Shown here in pieces: positions 20,855 to 21,213 of a stretch of 21,213 bases of DNA (positions are counted from its first letter, which is position 1; each line of letters begins with the position of its first letter). The DNA is taken from contig CAPNDH010000022.1 of NCBI GenBank assembly GCA_948664205.1, forward strand, positions 1 through 21,213, in the 5' to 3' direction. The DNA comes from an uncultured Clostridia bacterium. GTDB taxonomy: Bacteria; Bacillota; Clostridia; TANB77; CAG-508. The notes under the pieces were generated by a model. The model was given only the letters and a program-made list of their open reading frames with translations. It did no database searches and was not told the DNA's origin. The translations under genes were made by a program, and so were the position numbers.

Positions 20855-21213
20855 TTAGTTTTTATCTACCAATAAATTTTGCAAGACTATACCTGCACTT
20901 CTATTATGAGAAGCTAGGGGATGGACATAGAAATTAAATGTTGTACTTATTTGAGCATGTCCTAATCTTGCTGCTACAACTGCTACATCTACATTTTGTG
21001 AAATAAGAAGAGTAGCATTTGTATGCCTGATACCATGAAAATTAATTACAGGTAGTCCAATTCTTTTAATAAATTTACCAAACCATTTACTTACTGTATC
21101 TGGGTGCATAGGTTTTCCGTTATCTTGAACAAATAACCTATTAGAATCGTGCCAGAATTCACCACAAAGCTCTTTTTGATTATCATACCATAATTTATAT
21201 TCTTCTAACATTT
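20855..21213 (-). CDS. Tyrosine recombinase (phage-type integrase), 3' part
   Basis: This is the C-terminal catalytic end of a gene that continues past the right edge; the ATG at 21211 is probably internal. The visible 118 residues carry the H-x-x-R box (NFHGIRHTNATLLI), LGHAQISTTFNFYVH with the third histidine and the nucleophile tyrosine, and a short tail. The first catalytic arginine and the arm- and core-binding domains are outside the window. The sequence resembles the Tn916/phage-type integrases of Firmicutes. It transcribes toward tRNA-fMet, whose 3' end is the likely integration target, so an integrated element should extend to the right. Confidence 0.9.
   Translation of the reverse strand, partial: MLEEYKLWYDNQKELCGEFWHDSNRLFVQDNGKPMHPDTVSKWFGKFIKRIGLPVINFHGIRHTNATLLISQNVDVAVVAARLGHAQISTTFNFYVHPLASHNRSAGIVLQNLLVDKN

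Overview
The window is chromosomal DNA of a low-GC Gram-positive anaerobe, most likely a member of the Clostridia. The support is strong A/T bias, AGGAGG-type ribosome binding sites before nearly every gene, several TTG starts, CCA-encoding tRNA genes, and the Bacillus/Clostridium gene order tadA - tRNA - SRP RNA - dnaX - ybaB - recR. Species cannot be named from the sequence.

Layout. 1-2.2 kb: 3' end of tex, a 56-residue membrane protein, an unknown 190-residue protein and a TtcA-family tRNA thiolase. 2.3-7.5 kb: an information-processing block with tRNA-Arg(CCT), a putative metal-dependent hydrolase, tadA, tRNA-Ser(CGA), a membrane-anchored protein, a small SRP RNA, dnaX, ybaB and recR. 7.5-8.9 kb: three leftward genes (a small unknown protein, an XRE-type regulator with a three-site operator array, and a GDT1/TMEM165-like cation transporter). 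9-12.3 kb: a Gld-like ABC-2 operon (ATPase, permease, GldG-like protein). 12.5-15.5 kb: a YkvI-like membrane protein, a DUF5711-like protein and a CvpA-like protein. 15.5-19.7 kb: cell-envelope genes (LCP ligase, D,D-carboxypeptidase) and a ComEA-like DNA-binding protein. 19.8-21.2 kb: a zinc-ribbon membrane protein, initiator tRNA, and the end of a tyrosine recombinase whose element lies beyond the right edge.

The most striking observation is in three well-known genes (ttcA-like, ybaB, D,D-carboxypeptidase). Each is broken by an apparent +1 frame change, and each break falls exactly on an in-frame CGG codon. Skipping the C and reading the next triplet as GGN (Gly) restores the family sequence every time: DPGF, NIPGIM-stop and VGYTNAN. 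By my manual count only five in-frame CGG codons occur in about 5,900 codons of the window, and three of them are these sites. This suggests that CGG is poorly decoded or unassigned and acts as a +1 shift signal. TadA-made inosine in tRNA-Arg(ACG) cannot read CGG, so loss of tRNA-Arg(CCG) would explain it. Two CGG codons in unrecognised genes appear to be read in frame, and two of the three shift sites lie in C runs, so assembly error must be excluded.

Intergenic regions carry at least three families of short repeats: GTAGGGGCG hairpins, GAATAATGAATAGT tandem tracts, and GGGGACA/GTTCCGA REP-like palindromes. One REP-like palindrome sits between ybaB and recR.
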